From Paracentrotus lividus (lineage: Eukaryota; Echinodermata; Echinoidea; Camarodonta; Echinidae): 64,000 nucleotides of DNA. Of the stretch, positions 10,581 to 20,422 are shown piece after piece (within the stretch, counting starts at the first letter, position 1; every line of letters begins with the position of its first letter). A model generated the notes under the pieces. The model saw nothing but the letters and a program-made list of their open reading frames with translations, ran no database searches and was not told the DNA's origin. The stretch spans positions 65,934 to 129,933 of the forward strand of contig CALNVZ010002068.1 in NCBI GenBank assembly GCA_940671915.1, in the 5' to 3' direction. The translations under genes were made by a program, and so were the position numbers.

Positions 10581-11003
10581 AGGGCTTGTCCCACAGGCGG
10601 CGATCGTTGTGGCGACAACCTGAGAATGTCATAATTATCGAGTTCGGCTTTAAAAAGACTATTATATACCTATATAAGACTCTATCTAATGCGGCGGTCA
10701 CAACTCGTCGTAGGCTACGGGGCACGTGCAATCAACGTAGCCTGCGTTGCATGCACAATGCAAGCACAGGTCTGCGATTCCTGCGTTTCTGTAGTAAGGG
10801 TATTGGAAAAACTTCCTGCACGTCGCACAGGCAACGTGCCTGCTTGGTACATACGCTGCACGAATTTTCTACGAAATCCATCGTAGGGAGTTGTACGTCG
10901 AAGGTACGGCGAGTTGTGACCGCCGCATTAGCTAGGCTACCACACTCACAATAGCAAGATCGCCAGTTGTCGCAACAACGGTCGCCTCCAGTGGGACAGC
11001 CCT
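10581..11003. mobile_element. MITE with outer and inner inverted repeats
   Basis: The outer ends are inverted: AGGGCTTGTCCCACAGGCGGCGATCGTTGTGGCGACAA at the left and the complement of TTGTCGCAACAACGGTCGCCTCCAGTGGGACAGCCCT at the right. A second pair lies inside, TAATGCGGCGGTCACAACTCG at about 10687 and its complement at about 10904-10933. An open frame across it (10586-10954) is a by-product of the high GC content and not a gene. It is non-autonomous and could be one MITE inside another. Confidence 0.75.
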
Positions 11004-11033
11004 TTTAAGCCAATGCATGTGTTGCATCAGTAA

Positions 11034-11455
11034 GTTCACCTGCTATCAATTGGTCCTGTTACCAGTTGACAACTGGTATATTTAACTGGTATTAACTGGT
11101 CCCAGTTAATCCCAGTAAGGCTGAACTTGTTTCAATATGGATTTCGGAACACTGGTATCAACTGGAATTAACTGGTATTGAAACCAGTTCACCCTTCCTC
11201 GAATCAACTGGTACCAGCACCAGTACATTCAACTGGAACTGCTACCAGTTGATAACTGGTATATTTAACTGGTATCACCTGGTCCCAGTTGACAACTGGC
11301 ATTTTCAACTGGTTTGAATGGGAATTTCCCGGTTGATTCCAATTGATTTCCGTTGATACCAGTGTTCCAAAATCCATATTGAAACCAGTTCACCTTTACT
11401 GGAATCAACTGGTACCAGTACCAGTTAGTTTAACTGGACCTCAACTGGTTTTTCG
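11034..11455. mobile_element. Hairpin element built from ACTGGT/ACCAGT words
   Basis: At least 18 copies of ACTGGT or ACCAGT crowd into 420 bp. A longer inverted pair frames the centre: CAATATGGATTTCGGAACACTGG (from about 11133) and CCAGTGTTCCAAAATCCATATTG (11359-11381). Because the word is nearly self-complementary, the whole segment can fold on itself. It is probably a small foldback transposon; no exact ends or target duplication are found. Confidence 0.6.
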
Positions 11456-11892
11456 ACCTGGGATACATGCATTTTTTTAGTGCAGTGCACGTTACTATGA
11501 GAAGAATATGGTAAATTTCTTATCATTTGATTGATTCAAAAGCCTCACATCAATAAACAATTCTAAGTTGCATTGTTATCAACCTTTCCAATCACTTTAA
11601 GACAGTTTCTTTCACGATTCAATCTCATGACCTTAACACTATATTAGCTTTAATAGCTGAACTGAACACAAAAAGACAGTTCCCCTTATTTTTTTATTTA
11701 TTTATTTATTTTTTTAAATTCCTCCTGGTTCAAAAATTATTGATATCTGAAATAGGGGGAATTTTCTATTTGTGTTGTGTTAAGTATCAGGAACGATGTC
11801 ATCCATCTACATTTTATGTGCAGGTTCTTTTTAATAATGTTGGTAACGGATAAATAAGCTCTTGCCGAGCAAGTAAAGACATATACCTGTAC

Positions 11893-12704
11893 TATAAAGA
11901 GCTTCATTCCAAAAGGGACTAAATCCATATTTGACCAAATTTCATTTTTTAAAAAGCTAAATATATGCACCTAGTACAAGGGATTAAAATTCCCAACATG
12001 GCATTCTAATTTTTTCTTTTTGGAAAAAAAAAATATTTTGATGTTTCAAATTTCTGTTTCATTCCAAAAGGGACTAAATCAAAACAGTTTCTTTCCAAAA
12101 AGGGAATAAATCCACTATGTGGATTCTAAATAGCTTAACTTTTACTAAGTCCCCGTCGGATATTTGTTATGATTTTTGCACACAGTCTGCACATGTTGAT
12201 CTTAAATCTTTAGGTAAATTTGAATAAATTTGATTAATTTTCAGCATTTTATTAATATTTTTGTATTCAGTCCCTTTTCGAATAATTTATTTGAACCGAA
12301 TGAATACCAGATTTTTTGTGATATAATTTTCCTTAAAAAAAAAAAAAAAAAAAAATCTTTCATTTAATTCATAAACCTTATACCATCTAAACACATTTAA
12401 GGCTGACTAAAATCTTAAATTAAATGAAAACGTGATGTTGTATTGGAAAATTAGACGATTTACGAGAGTTTCATTCCAAAAGGAACTAAATCCATAGAAT
12501 TTAAGATTTCTAAAAATCATAAGAAATATAAAAATTATATCTAGATTTTTAAAATTGTTATTAGAATGACCTAAGGCTAATACACTAGCATGTGTACCAA
12601 AATTAAATCATATGGTACATGGTAAAGTGATCAATTTGAAATCATTATTTACTCAGAAACTCCAAAAGTGGATTTAGTCCATTTTCGAATGAAACTCTTC
12701 ATAT
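11893..12704. mobile_element. TIR element el3, phrase type CCAAAAGGGACTAAATCCA
   Basis: The termini are inverted: TATAAAGAGCTTCATTCC at the left and the complement of GAATGAAACTCTTCATA at the right. The phrase TCATTCCAAAAGGGACTAAATCCA occurs at 11904-11927, 12059-12080, 12090-12114, inverted at 12264-12283, direct at 12471-12494 and inverted at 12669-12692. The interior is AT-rich with no coding capacity. Sister of the element at 13483-14164, which shares the ATATRAAGAG terminus but carries a changed phrase. Confidence 0.75.
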
Positions 12705-12797
12705 GCCTTCTAATGAGCTTGGGTAGGCATACAAGGACACGAAATTGTTTAACATTTGAAAATATGACCAATTTAGTTCTTTACTAGACTCATACAT

Positions 12798-13006
12798 TTT
12801 GGCAAGATAGTAATCTACCATTTGCCATATTTGACCAAAGTAAGGTAAATGGGAAATTCCTCGAATGCCTAAAGCGCTCTTTATTATCAAATACAGGGCC
12901 ACTATGGCTATATCCGGGTAGTAATATAAGCTGTGCCACTGAATAGGCAACGAAATAGTCGGCGCATTATTAATGCTATATTATTATTATTATTATTATT
13001 ATTATG
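12798..13006 (+). mobile_element. SINE body and tail, head truncated, ending in (ATT)n
   Basis: GGCAAGATAGTAATCT, GACCAAAGTAAGGTAAATGGG, ATTCCTCGAATGCCTAAAGCGC, CTATGGCTATATCCGGGTAGTAATAT and GTCGGCGCATTATTAATGC match the body of the SINE at 855-1142 in order. The tRNA-like head is missing, consistent with 5' truncation during target-primed insertion. The tail is about eight ATT units. Confidence 0.8.
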
Positions 13007-13089
13007 AAGATTTTACGTCACATTGGGTTTGAAATATGACCCTCTGAACTAAAGCTCACCTCTATACACACAATATTTACAATGTACAG

Positions 13090-13194
13090 GTTGCAGTAAT
13101 TCTCATGGACACCCAAGGACTTCACGATTCGAGGTCGACTTCAGAAGAGAACGTCACCATATTCGCTATGAGTACCTTGGTTAGCTCAGTTCAG
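13090..13194 (+). CDS. atl: Atlastin-type dynamin-family GTPase, single internal exon
   Basis: Thirty-five codons open in phase 0, bounded by an acceptor (AATGTACAG) and a strong donor (CAG then GTGAGT). The peptide contains [10 protein letters not shown] and continues [18 protein letters not shown]. It aligns without gaps to the atlastin G-domain segment that carries the DxxG (G3) switch II motif, here DTQG, and keeps the following D-S-x-S-T and T-x-F-A-x-S-T positions. Atlastins are ER-membrane GTPases that fuse tubules by homotypic tethering. A possible next exon begins GTTTAC (Val-Tyr, as expected for the family) at 13244 after a 49-bp intron with branch-like ATACTAAAC, but a dispersed repeat starts there, so this may be a broken copy. 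No P-loop, middle-domain or membrane exon is seen in the window. It could be a live gene with long introns or a pseudogene fragment. Confidence 0.8.
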
Positions 13195-13247
13195 GTGAGT
13201 AGCCTGTAGGGCTATGCTGCTTAAATACTAAACCCCCTTTTAGGTTT

Positions 13248-13416
13248 ACGACAATGAATTAAACACGGATGGGAAACCAGTTACAGTAAATTATATCAAG
13301 TTTAATAAAGCTAACTTCAACGAGCTTACCACACATAAACAGATACCGGCCTGGGAGGGCCGTAGAGGGCCACACACCATAATAACAGTACACATCGATA
13401 AAATTGGTTGACAAGA
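13248..13416. repeat. Dispersed about 170-bp repeat, copy 1
   Basis: Begins ACGACAATGAATTAAAC and contains GGGAAACCAGTTACAGTAAAT, GCTAACTTCAACGAGCTTACC, ACAGATACCGGCCTGG and AACAGTACACATCGATAAAA. The same string with about 10% differences is at 23521-23686. It begins immediately downstream of the atlastin-like exon. Confidence 0.75.
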
Positions 13417-13482
13417 TTAAACAATAACATAATGGCGCGACCACTTTTTGCCCTTTTATCGCTTCCATATATACATTGATAT

Positions 13483-14164
13483 ATAAAGAGGTCATCTCCA
13501 AAAGGTACTACATCCATATTTGTGAATTCGGAGAAAAACACGTTTTTTTTTTTTTTTTCATTGATAGGAGTGTCTGTTTGGAATAAAACTTTTACAGATT
13601 GTTCTACTCTATGATGCTAGAGGGAAACCAGTCAAAGAAAAATATAGGTCAGCAAGTTTTTCTGTAAACGAATTTTTAAATTTTTGTTCTGATGGATGTA
13701 GTACCTTTTGGAAACGAAATGTCTCAGAGTATGTAAATTGCCATGTATCTCAGCATTTTGTTTGTTCAAAAAGGAACATTTTGTACTATTTCATCTTGCT
13801 TTAAATAGATGCCATGTTAAAGAAACAACAACGTTGAATTGAGTAAATAGAATTTCAAATTTTCACTAGTGCTTTTGCGAACTTAACCAACCTCGCACTA
13901 TTTCCATGCAATAAAAACAAATAAATGGGACTACATAAAAGTAGATGTAGTACCTTTTGGAAACGAACTGAAATGGATGTAGTACCTTTTGGAAATGATA
14001 TGATTTTTTTTAATTATTTTTTTTTCACCCGTCCTATTAAAAATTCATGTTTCTGTTAGTAACAGTACGGTAGAGGTGCTAAAAATGAGTAGATTAATGT
14101 AAAAAAAAAAAAAGAATTTTGATGGAAAATGGATGTAGTACCTTTTGGAAATGAGCTCTTCATA
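13483..14164. mobile_element. TIR element el4, phrase type CCAAAAGGTACTACATCCA
   Basis: The termini are TATAAAGAGGTCATCTCC and the complement of GGAAATGAGCTCTTCATAT. The phrase TCATTTCCAAAAGGTACTACATCCA occurs at 13492-13515 and inverted at 13693-13717, 13942-13966, 13974-13998 and 14130-14154. All copies read GGTACTACAT where the related element at 11893-12704 reads GGGACTAAAT. It is non-coding. Confidence 0.78.
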
Positions 14165-14444
14165 TCGAACCCATAAAAACCAAAAACGATCATTTGTTAC
14201 TAAATATCTAGTACACCAGTTATCATATTTATAAACCTACCGTGTGGGTGATGGCATGGGATACTATTTTTTATGATCAAAATTGAGTAAATATAACATG
14301 AACACAACAATGTCTAAACTTCTATAGGTAAAGTATCACTGAATACGACACTGTTTAAATACATAATTATGACATTCAAACTGTAAATATAACAGCAGTA
14401 CCTGATCAACGAAACATCAACTAACAAACATGTATCTTCCAATA

Positions 14445-14677
14445 TTACAAACTAACCATACTAATAAAATCTGACCTTTCTTCTCCACCATTCCCTACAA
14501 CATCTACAGACCCGGAAAGAATTGGTGGTGCAGGATGATATACCACGAAAATGACCAGAGACAAATGCAATCTTGTGAACAAAATAATACACAATATCAG
14601 AGGTTCATGTACACTCAATATAAACAAAACTAGACTAGTAATTTTCACCATCGCAGATGGCATAACAATATAAGCAC
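14445..14677 (-). CDS. Possible exon with hydrophobic segments, unrecognised
   Basis: On the minus strand a pyrimidine-rich tract ending in GGCAG (acceptor at 14678-14680) is followed by about 77 open codons to a stop. The peptide has two hydrophobic stretches, KITSLVLFILSV and LILCIILFTRLHLSLVIFVV, then a polar tail. This could be a terminal exon of a membrane protein, or chance. I recognise no family, and AT-rich DNA easily yields hydrophobic frames. Confidence 0.2.
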
Positions 14678-14897
14678 CTGCCAAAAAAACATAATGAATT
14701 AACCAGACTTAAATTATTTGGCACAGAGGTGAAATTCAATACCCCACACTGTATAGAGTCTATGCTTATATGCACAAATTAGAAATAGGTTACGAACTGG
14801 AAAATTTTAGAATCACACTGCAATAGCCCACTAACTATCCAGCCTCGTTAATGCAGTACTGCATAATTATTTTCCAATAGATCGTTGGTCTGAAATG

Positions 14898-14983
14898 TTG
14901 TTGTTGTTGTTGTTGTTTGCTTTGTTTTTGTTTTGTTTTTGTTGTTGTTGTTGTTTTTTTTTTGTTTTTTTTTACAGAGATTG
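14898..14983 (+). repeat. (TTG)n / T-rich microsatellite
   Basis: Runs of TTG interrupted by TTTGC and by T homopolymers. Confidence 0.9.
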
Positions 14984-15332
14984 GGAAATAGACTGACGAA
15001 TCAGATTAGATGAAATTGACACACCTGAGTAAACATTATATATATAAGGAGATCCATATGAACTTTATCTTCTATAACCATGAAATCTATGTATTTGGAG
15101 TACATAAAAATCAATAAAAACTATCAAGTCATTAATAGAGCCGAAAACCATTACAAAATAATCGGTAGTATCCTTTTGCCAAGCGGTGACAATATTTGTT
15201 CAAACAAAACATTGATAAACAAATGTCAGATACAGAAATATATAGAAAATAACATGTTCATTATTATAACATATAAAAATGATCAAATTAATATAAAACA
15301 TGAAATATTAGATTGTGTGAATCATTGATACA

Positions 15333-15610
15333 GTAAAACAGGTATAGACCGTAAATAAAACGAGTTTTAACTATAAATACTCTATCAGTAAAACAAGAAT
15401 TTACTGTAAAAACCGTAATTGTCAAGAAAACGGGCATTGACTGTAAATACAATAATTTGCAGTAAAACATGCTTTGACAGCAAATATAATAATTTTCAGT
15501 AAAACAGGAACTGACTATAAATACACCAATGTTAAGTACAACAGGAATTTACTGTAATTAACTAACTAGCAGTAAAAACAGGAATTGACTGTAATTGCGC
15601 TAATTTTAAA
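15333..15610 (+). repeat. Degenerate minisatellite, unit about 45-50 bp
   Basis: Five to six units of the form CAGTAAAACAGGAATTGACTGTAAATACAATAATTT, strongly diverged from each other. AT-rich and non-coding. Confidence 0.7.
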
Positions 15611-15925
15611 AACAAATGTTGCAAACAAAAAATTTACATTGTATGCCTATAAAACTGTGAAAGGAAATGAGTGAAGGAGCATGGGGGAAAGAGTAGGATA
15701 GAAAAAACGAAAGGACAAAATGGGATACAGTGTATTCATTCCATATAATATAATACTACACAAGGCAGATCATGCAACATAAGAATAGAGTCCTGTTTCC
15801 AAACATAATGTAACGTCCAAATAATGGCGTTACACGACGAAAGCCATGAAACGTAACAATAGAGTCCTGCTCATTAATATGATAACATAGTGGCTCTAAA
15901 ATGCGGTGATATCACAATTGAAATC

Positions 15926-17061
15926 CTAGTAAGGGGTCCTGCGAAATCTAAAGTTAATGTCCGGAGGACTACCTGGTGGTAGTCCAATGCGGTCGCCAAA
16001 AGGATGACATGGGCGATTCTCAAGAGTCATCACAGGGGCAGAGGCGAAAGATGCGATGGTACCTGGCAGACGGTGTGGAGGATCCAACATCTTGGTACAC
16101 CAAGGATCACTGGTAGAATCGTGGAGACCAGTTTGGACGTCGCGAAGAGACTTCCGGTGTTGACCAGGAAGGTTATCGATCCTTTGAGTATGAGAATGGG
16201 GAGGTGACTCCGCGGGTCGACAAAATATGACACAGATCTTCCGGGTAGGTTGATGAGAAGAGTCCGGGGGTGGACCAGGAGGGTTGTCCATCTTCTGGGC
16301 TGGAGGATGAGGAGTCACATGAAGGTACTGGGTGGCGACCATGTTGTTTGTGTCACAATCATTAAGACACTTAGCGATATGAGTAGAAGCTACCAGAGGA
16401 GGATCATGAAGGGAGCATCCAGTGTCTTCATGGTCTCCAGACGATGAAGGATCTGGTGGCTGACTGGTGTCTGCATCTAAAGGATGAGGATGTCGGCCCA
16501 CGCACATAGGAGGTCTGTTGAGTTCCCCCAAAGTGTCACAAGTAGATGGTTGATCTAATTTAGGAGGGCGGGGTGGAGTCCTGTCGCTAATATCAGAGGA
16601 CTGAATGGGATGGGGCCGGTCAATGCTATCGATAGCCGAGGCGGGAAAGCGCGAATCGTACAGCTTGACAGCTGCCGGACTAGGTGAAGGACCGTATTAA
16701 TACGATGGTCTATCACGTAACGACACAACACACTTAGACGGTCAGATGAACACGTCGTGCAATTCCATGAATGGAATTCCAGCTTGCACAGCAACAATAA
16801 AGATTCAACAACTAATCCTTCAAACAGGAACTTCTGGTCATCCCTTTTGAATATTTTACAAGTCTTTCCTATGATCACAAGAGGCGAGGAATTGCGAGTA
16901 GGATACACAGACTGTGAAGTGGGCACAATATCACATCCTAGACACATAACCGTAGACTGACTAATTGAATTATCTGTGGACCCACTGACAAGGTTGACAC
17001 GAACACACTGATTGCCATAGAACAGTTCCACAAAATGAACCAGGTGGGCCTGATTAGGCAT
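15926..17061 (-). pseudogene. LTR-retrotransposon (Gypsy-like) protease region, decayed
   Basis: The minus strand from 17061 to 16555 encodes a retropepsin-like segment: SGSTDNSIS, LGCDIVPTSQS, SSPLVIIGKTCKIFKRD and FLFEGLVVESL. This matches the protease region of invertebrate Gypsy-type elements. The residue where the catalytic aspartate of D-S-G is expected is not aspartate, and the later half is out of register, so it is decayed. Downstream, 16531-15926 is a proline-rich open stretch (for example PPGPPPDSSHQP). No gag zinc knuckle, RT, integrase or LTR pair is found nearby. Confidence 0.6.
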
Positions 17062-17089
17062 AACAGAAGGGCTGGCCGCATCATAATGC

Positions 17090-17185
17090 GGCAGATCAGT
17101 ACCCTAGGTTTCCCCTGATCAAAAATCAAAATCACATCGGGCCCCCCCCCCCGGGGTGCCAAATCCTGGATACGCGCCTGATCTA
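17090..17185. repeat. C/G-run repeat end: CAAATCCTGGATACGCGCCTG
   Basis: A C homopolymer is followed by GGGGTGCC and AATCCTGGATACGCGCCTGAT. The same end appears at 36300-36340 and 38165-38205, and as GCGCGGATCCAGGAT (opposite orientation) at 39189 and near 60511. It looks like a shared transposon terminus. Confidence 0.6.
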
Positions 17186-17333
17186 GGACCCTAACCTCAG
17201 AACACGGTTGACGGGGCCTGTTGCATTGGGAGCTATGTAATTGACTGTCATAATATTCATATTCGTAATCATCCGTTTCATAATCATCATAGTCACAATC
17301 GAGACTGGGTATACCTGCTTCATTCTCTTCTTA

Positions 17334-17502
17334 GGTACCTTCCCAAAATTAAATCCGCGGCCCGCTGCGTGAACGCCGCACAGCGGCGCTTTATAATTAA
17401 GTCAATGGAAGAATAATACTAGGGGGACGGTATATTCTGCCTATTTGCCCGCAGTGCGGCGTTCACGCAGCGGGCTGCGGCTTTAACTTTTGGGAAGGTA
17501 CC
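17334..17502. mobile_element. 169-bp MITE with about 55-bp TIRs and TTA target duplication
   Basis: Starts GGTACCTTCCCAAAA and ends with its complement. The arms share CGGCCCGCTGCGTGAACGCCGCA. TTA flanks both sides (17331-17333 and 17503-17505), and removing the element leaves a continuous flank, ATTCTCTTC-TTA-TTCACTC. A 3-bp TWA-type duplication fits PIF/Harbinger mobilisation. The insert is GC-rich in an AT-rich flank and may be recent. Confidence 0.85.
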
Positions 17503-17599
17503 TTATTCACTCTCATAGCTGTTAGACTCATTTTCACTGCCACAAAGATTGGTATACCTTTTAGGTATGATCATACACCATGAGTATGTTTTCAAAGAT

Positions 17600-19440
17600 T
17601 TCATTAAAAGTTGCATTCTGGTGAAAAAATCTTTCAAAATGAACATTGCATTTTAGAGTTATCGAAAAAAATAATTTATTAAAATGGTCCAAAACCTGCC
17701 AAAATTAGCCATTTTGGCCTAAAAATGTTAATTAAGGTATTTTGGACACTTCTATCTTAAATACAGAATACATTGTATGGATGGCAATTACATATTTCAA
17801 TACAACTTTTGGCAACTCTCTATATATTGCAAAAATCAGACATATCATACACTTTAAAAAAATATATGGATGGTAAAAAAACAGTCTTAGACGTAAAATT
17901 GATGACTGTAACTAAAACAATGTCGAAAAATAGTCTAAGTCCAGCTATTTAATATGCATAAATGACATAACTAAAATTCTGCAAGTGGTAAAGTGATAAA
18001 AATTGGTACAGTGGTCACTTTCTCCAAGCTTTATATTTTGAAATAAGATTTTTTAATTCGTCTCATTAAATATGCAAAGTAGATGATTAAGTAGTCTAAT
18101 TATATTTATACAAATTAGGCACAATTATTTTTTTACTTTTTTTTCGTCAGATTTTTTTTTTTTTTTTTTTTTTTTACAATATACCATTTATAAGTTTTTT
18201 TTTTAGCATTTGTATACAATTACAAACCAGTACCTATCAATTTTAAGCCAGAGTTTTAATGGAAATATGCAAATAATCAGTATTACTTCAGAACTCATAT
18301 GACCATCTCATTAAATATGCGAATATAACTTTAAAGCGCTCTCAAATACCATCACAAAACGTGATCAGTATATTGCCTGACTAAATGGCAATGTAGAGCA
18401 GTTGACATAAAACATTAGTTAGGTCTTCATATGTACTCTATATCTGATAAAGGCAACACCATATATTGCCTAATTAAATATACATAAAATATTTTCAGAA
18501 ATGTGACGTTGGTACAAATGGTACATGATAATAATGCAAATGCATACAATCTTTCAGAACAACGACTTGAATATCAAAATTACAGTTTGCATATAATAAT
18601 AGTTGTCCTGTGACCATAAGATTTGTATAGGTTAACAATGTATGCAATATGTTAATATTTACTGGACACCAAATAATTGTAACAAATCATTAAAAAACTG
18701 TGAAAAAAACTTGTGGCGTACAAAGGTACTGTTCTTCGTGAAAAAAAGCTATTTTGTTGTTCTCTCAAACATAAATTTACTACAAAGTACTTTTTTCTAC
18801 ACTATTTTCAAGAGATTATATCCCACTCTTTCTTCAAAGGATACGAAAACAACTGAACATAAGGAGGGTCATTGGTCACAGTGTAAAATGTGTATCCCTT
18901 TTCAAGATATGGTTTATATTCTTCTTCCATTAATTCTTGGACATCAACGCTTGTGCTTTACCATAAACGATAATCAACAGTATTTCAAAGTATATAGTAG
19001 TGAAAATGAGTAAGAAATTATGTAATCATATTGTTTACTCCCATGTGATAATCTCCTTTCAAATCATTTGGAAATAGCAGTTGTCTGCAAACATCGTAAT
19101 CAGTTTGCTAGGCAATATTTGAGTAGGGCTGCTACGCATTGCTTAGAAGAGCCAACTTACATACAGAGACCGTTTAATACACACAAGATACTCGCACACA
19201 GACTTCTGTACACACTCTCAGCTGTATACACTTGCATACTTCACTCCCTTTGGAATTTCAAGCAAACACCCCTTCTAATTAAGGTCTTTAATATGATAAT
19301 ATAAATATGACCAACAAAGAAAAGTCATCATAATTTATCCCTGAAATATAAAACATATTTTACTGTGAAAGTTCTCAGCAGTTATGTGTTTATAATGTAC
19401 GTAACACGGTTTCTTCTCTTCTGCATCCAGTCTGTTATGA
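17600..19440. other. AT-rich region with repeated TCATTAAATATGCAAA words, no gene seen
   Basis: ATTAAATATGC or close forms recur near 17949, 18064, 18304 and 18475, hinting at a decayed repeat. Open frames at 18642-19013 and 19068-19304 have AT-driven composition, no splice context and no family resemblance. Confidence 0.4.
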
Positions 19441-19470
19441 AGCCTGTGTATCTTGAGCGTGCCATGATAT

Positions 19471-20374
19471 AGAGTGTGTCCCACAAAAAATGCTAATGGC
19501 ACTTTAGATGGGTATAATATTAAAATTACAATATTACATTAATCAATACTCTACACCCGTAAACTACAGTCCATTTTCTGCAACTGGATGAAATTTTATG
19601 TGATATAGTCCAATAATCACAAAGATATGAGCATTTTTTCATCACACGTCAGGAGACCTCTCCATCCAAGTTTGTTTTATTAAGTAGTACCGGGTATATC
19701 GAATCAAAGAAACCCAAGCTTGATAATTAATAATTTGAAAAATATTTTAGTAGTGATTATGAAATTTATATCACTGTAGAGTGCAACTCATTACCATTCT
19801 AATGATATGCCCCTCGGCTCACCAATATCACGCATCGCTGAACTCCATTGTTCTGAAAAAGTCTTGGAAAATGGTGAGTGTTCACTTTCATGCTCCTTGA
19901 GATGCGTTATTCAAAGGTGCCTCAAAGGAAACCCAACTTTGAACATCATGGAGCGTGAAAGTGAACCACTCACAATTTTGCAAGACATATTTAAAACAAT
20001 GGGGTTCAGTGATACATGGTATTGGTGAGCCGAGAGAGGTATCATTAAAATGGTAGTGAGTTGCTCTTTACAGTGATATAAATTTCATAATTACTACTGA
20101 AATATTTTTCAAAGTCTTAATGATCAAACTTGGGTTTGTTTTATTCGACACATCTGGTACTACTGAATACAAACTTGGATGGAGAGGTTTCCTAATGTGT
20201 AACGACAAAATGCTCATATCTTTGTGATTCTTGGACCATATGACATAAAATTTCATCCAGTTGTAAAAAACGAATTGTAGCTTACGGGTGTAAATATATA
20301 AACAATATGATTTTGAAATTTTAATATTACACCCATCTAAAGTGCCATTATCATTTTTTGTGGGACACACTGTT
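19471..20374. mobile_element. Foldback FB-B, about 900 bp, arms almost to the centre
   Basis: The left end AGTGTGTCCCACAAAAAATG pairs with CATTTTTTGTGGGACACACT at the right, and complementarity continues inward for over 400 bp. Landmarks: CACTTTAGATGGGT with ACCCATCTAAAGTG; CTGGATGAAATTTTATGTGATAT with its complement; GGCTCACCAATA with ATTGGTGAGCC; TTCACTTTCATGCTCC with GGAGCGTGAAAGTGAA near the apex (about 19915). TTGAGCGTG is present just outside both ends (about 19453 and 20377) and could be a target duplication. There are no coding frames of note. Confidence 0.85.
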
Positions 20375-20422
20375 TGTTGAGCGTGTGGGGTCTTCCTCAC
20401 AGATGCACCAAAATAGAAATGA

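Noticed and set aside
10586-10954. 122-codon open frame
   Set aside because: It lies entirely within the MITE at 10581-11003 and follows its inverted repeats; no splice or start context.
15080-15328. 82-codon Lys/Ile/Asn-rich frame
   Set aside because: Composition is what AT-rich DNA gives; no motif and no splice context.
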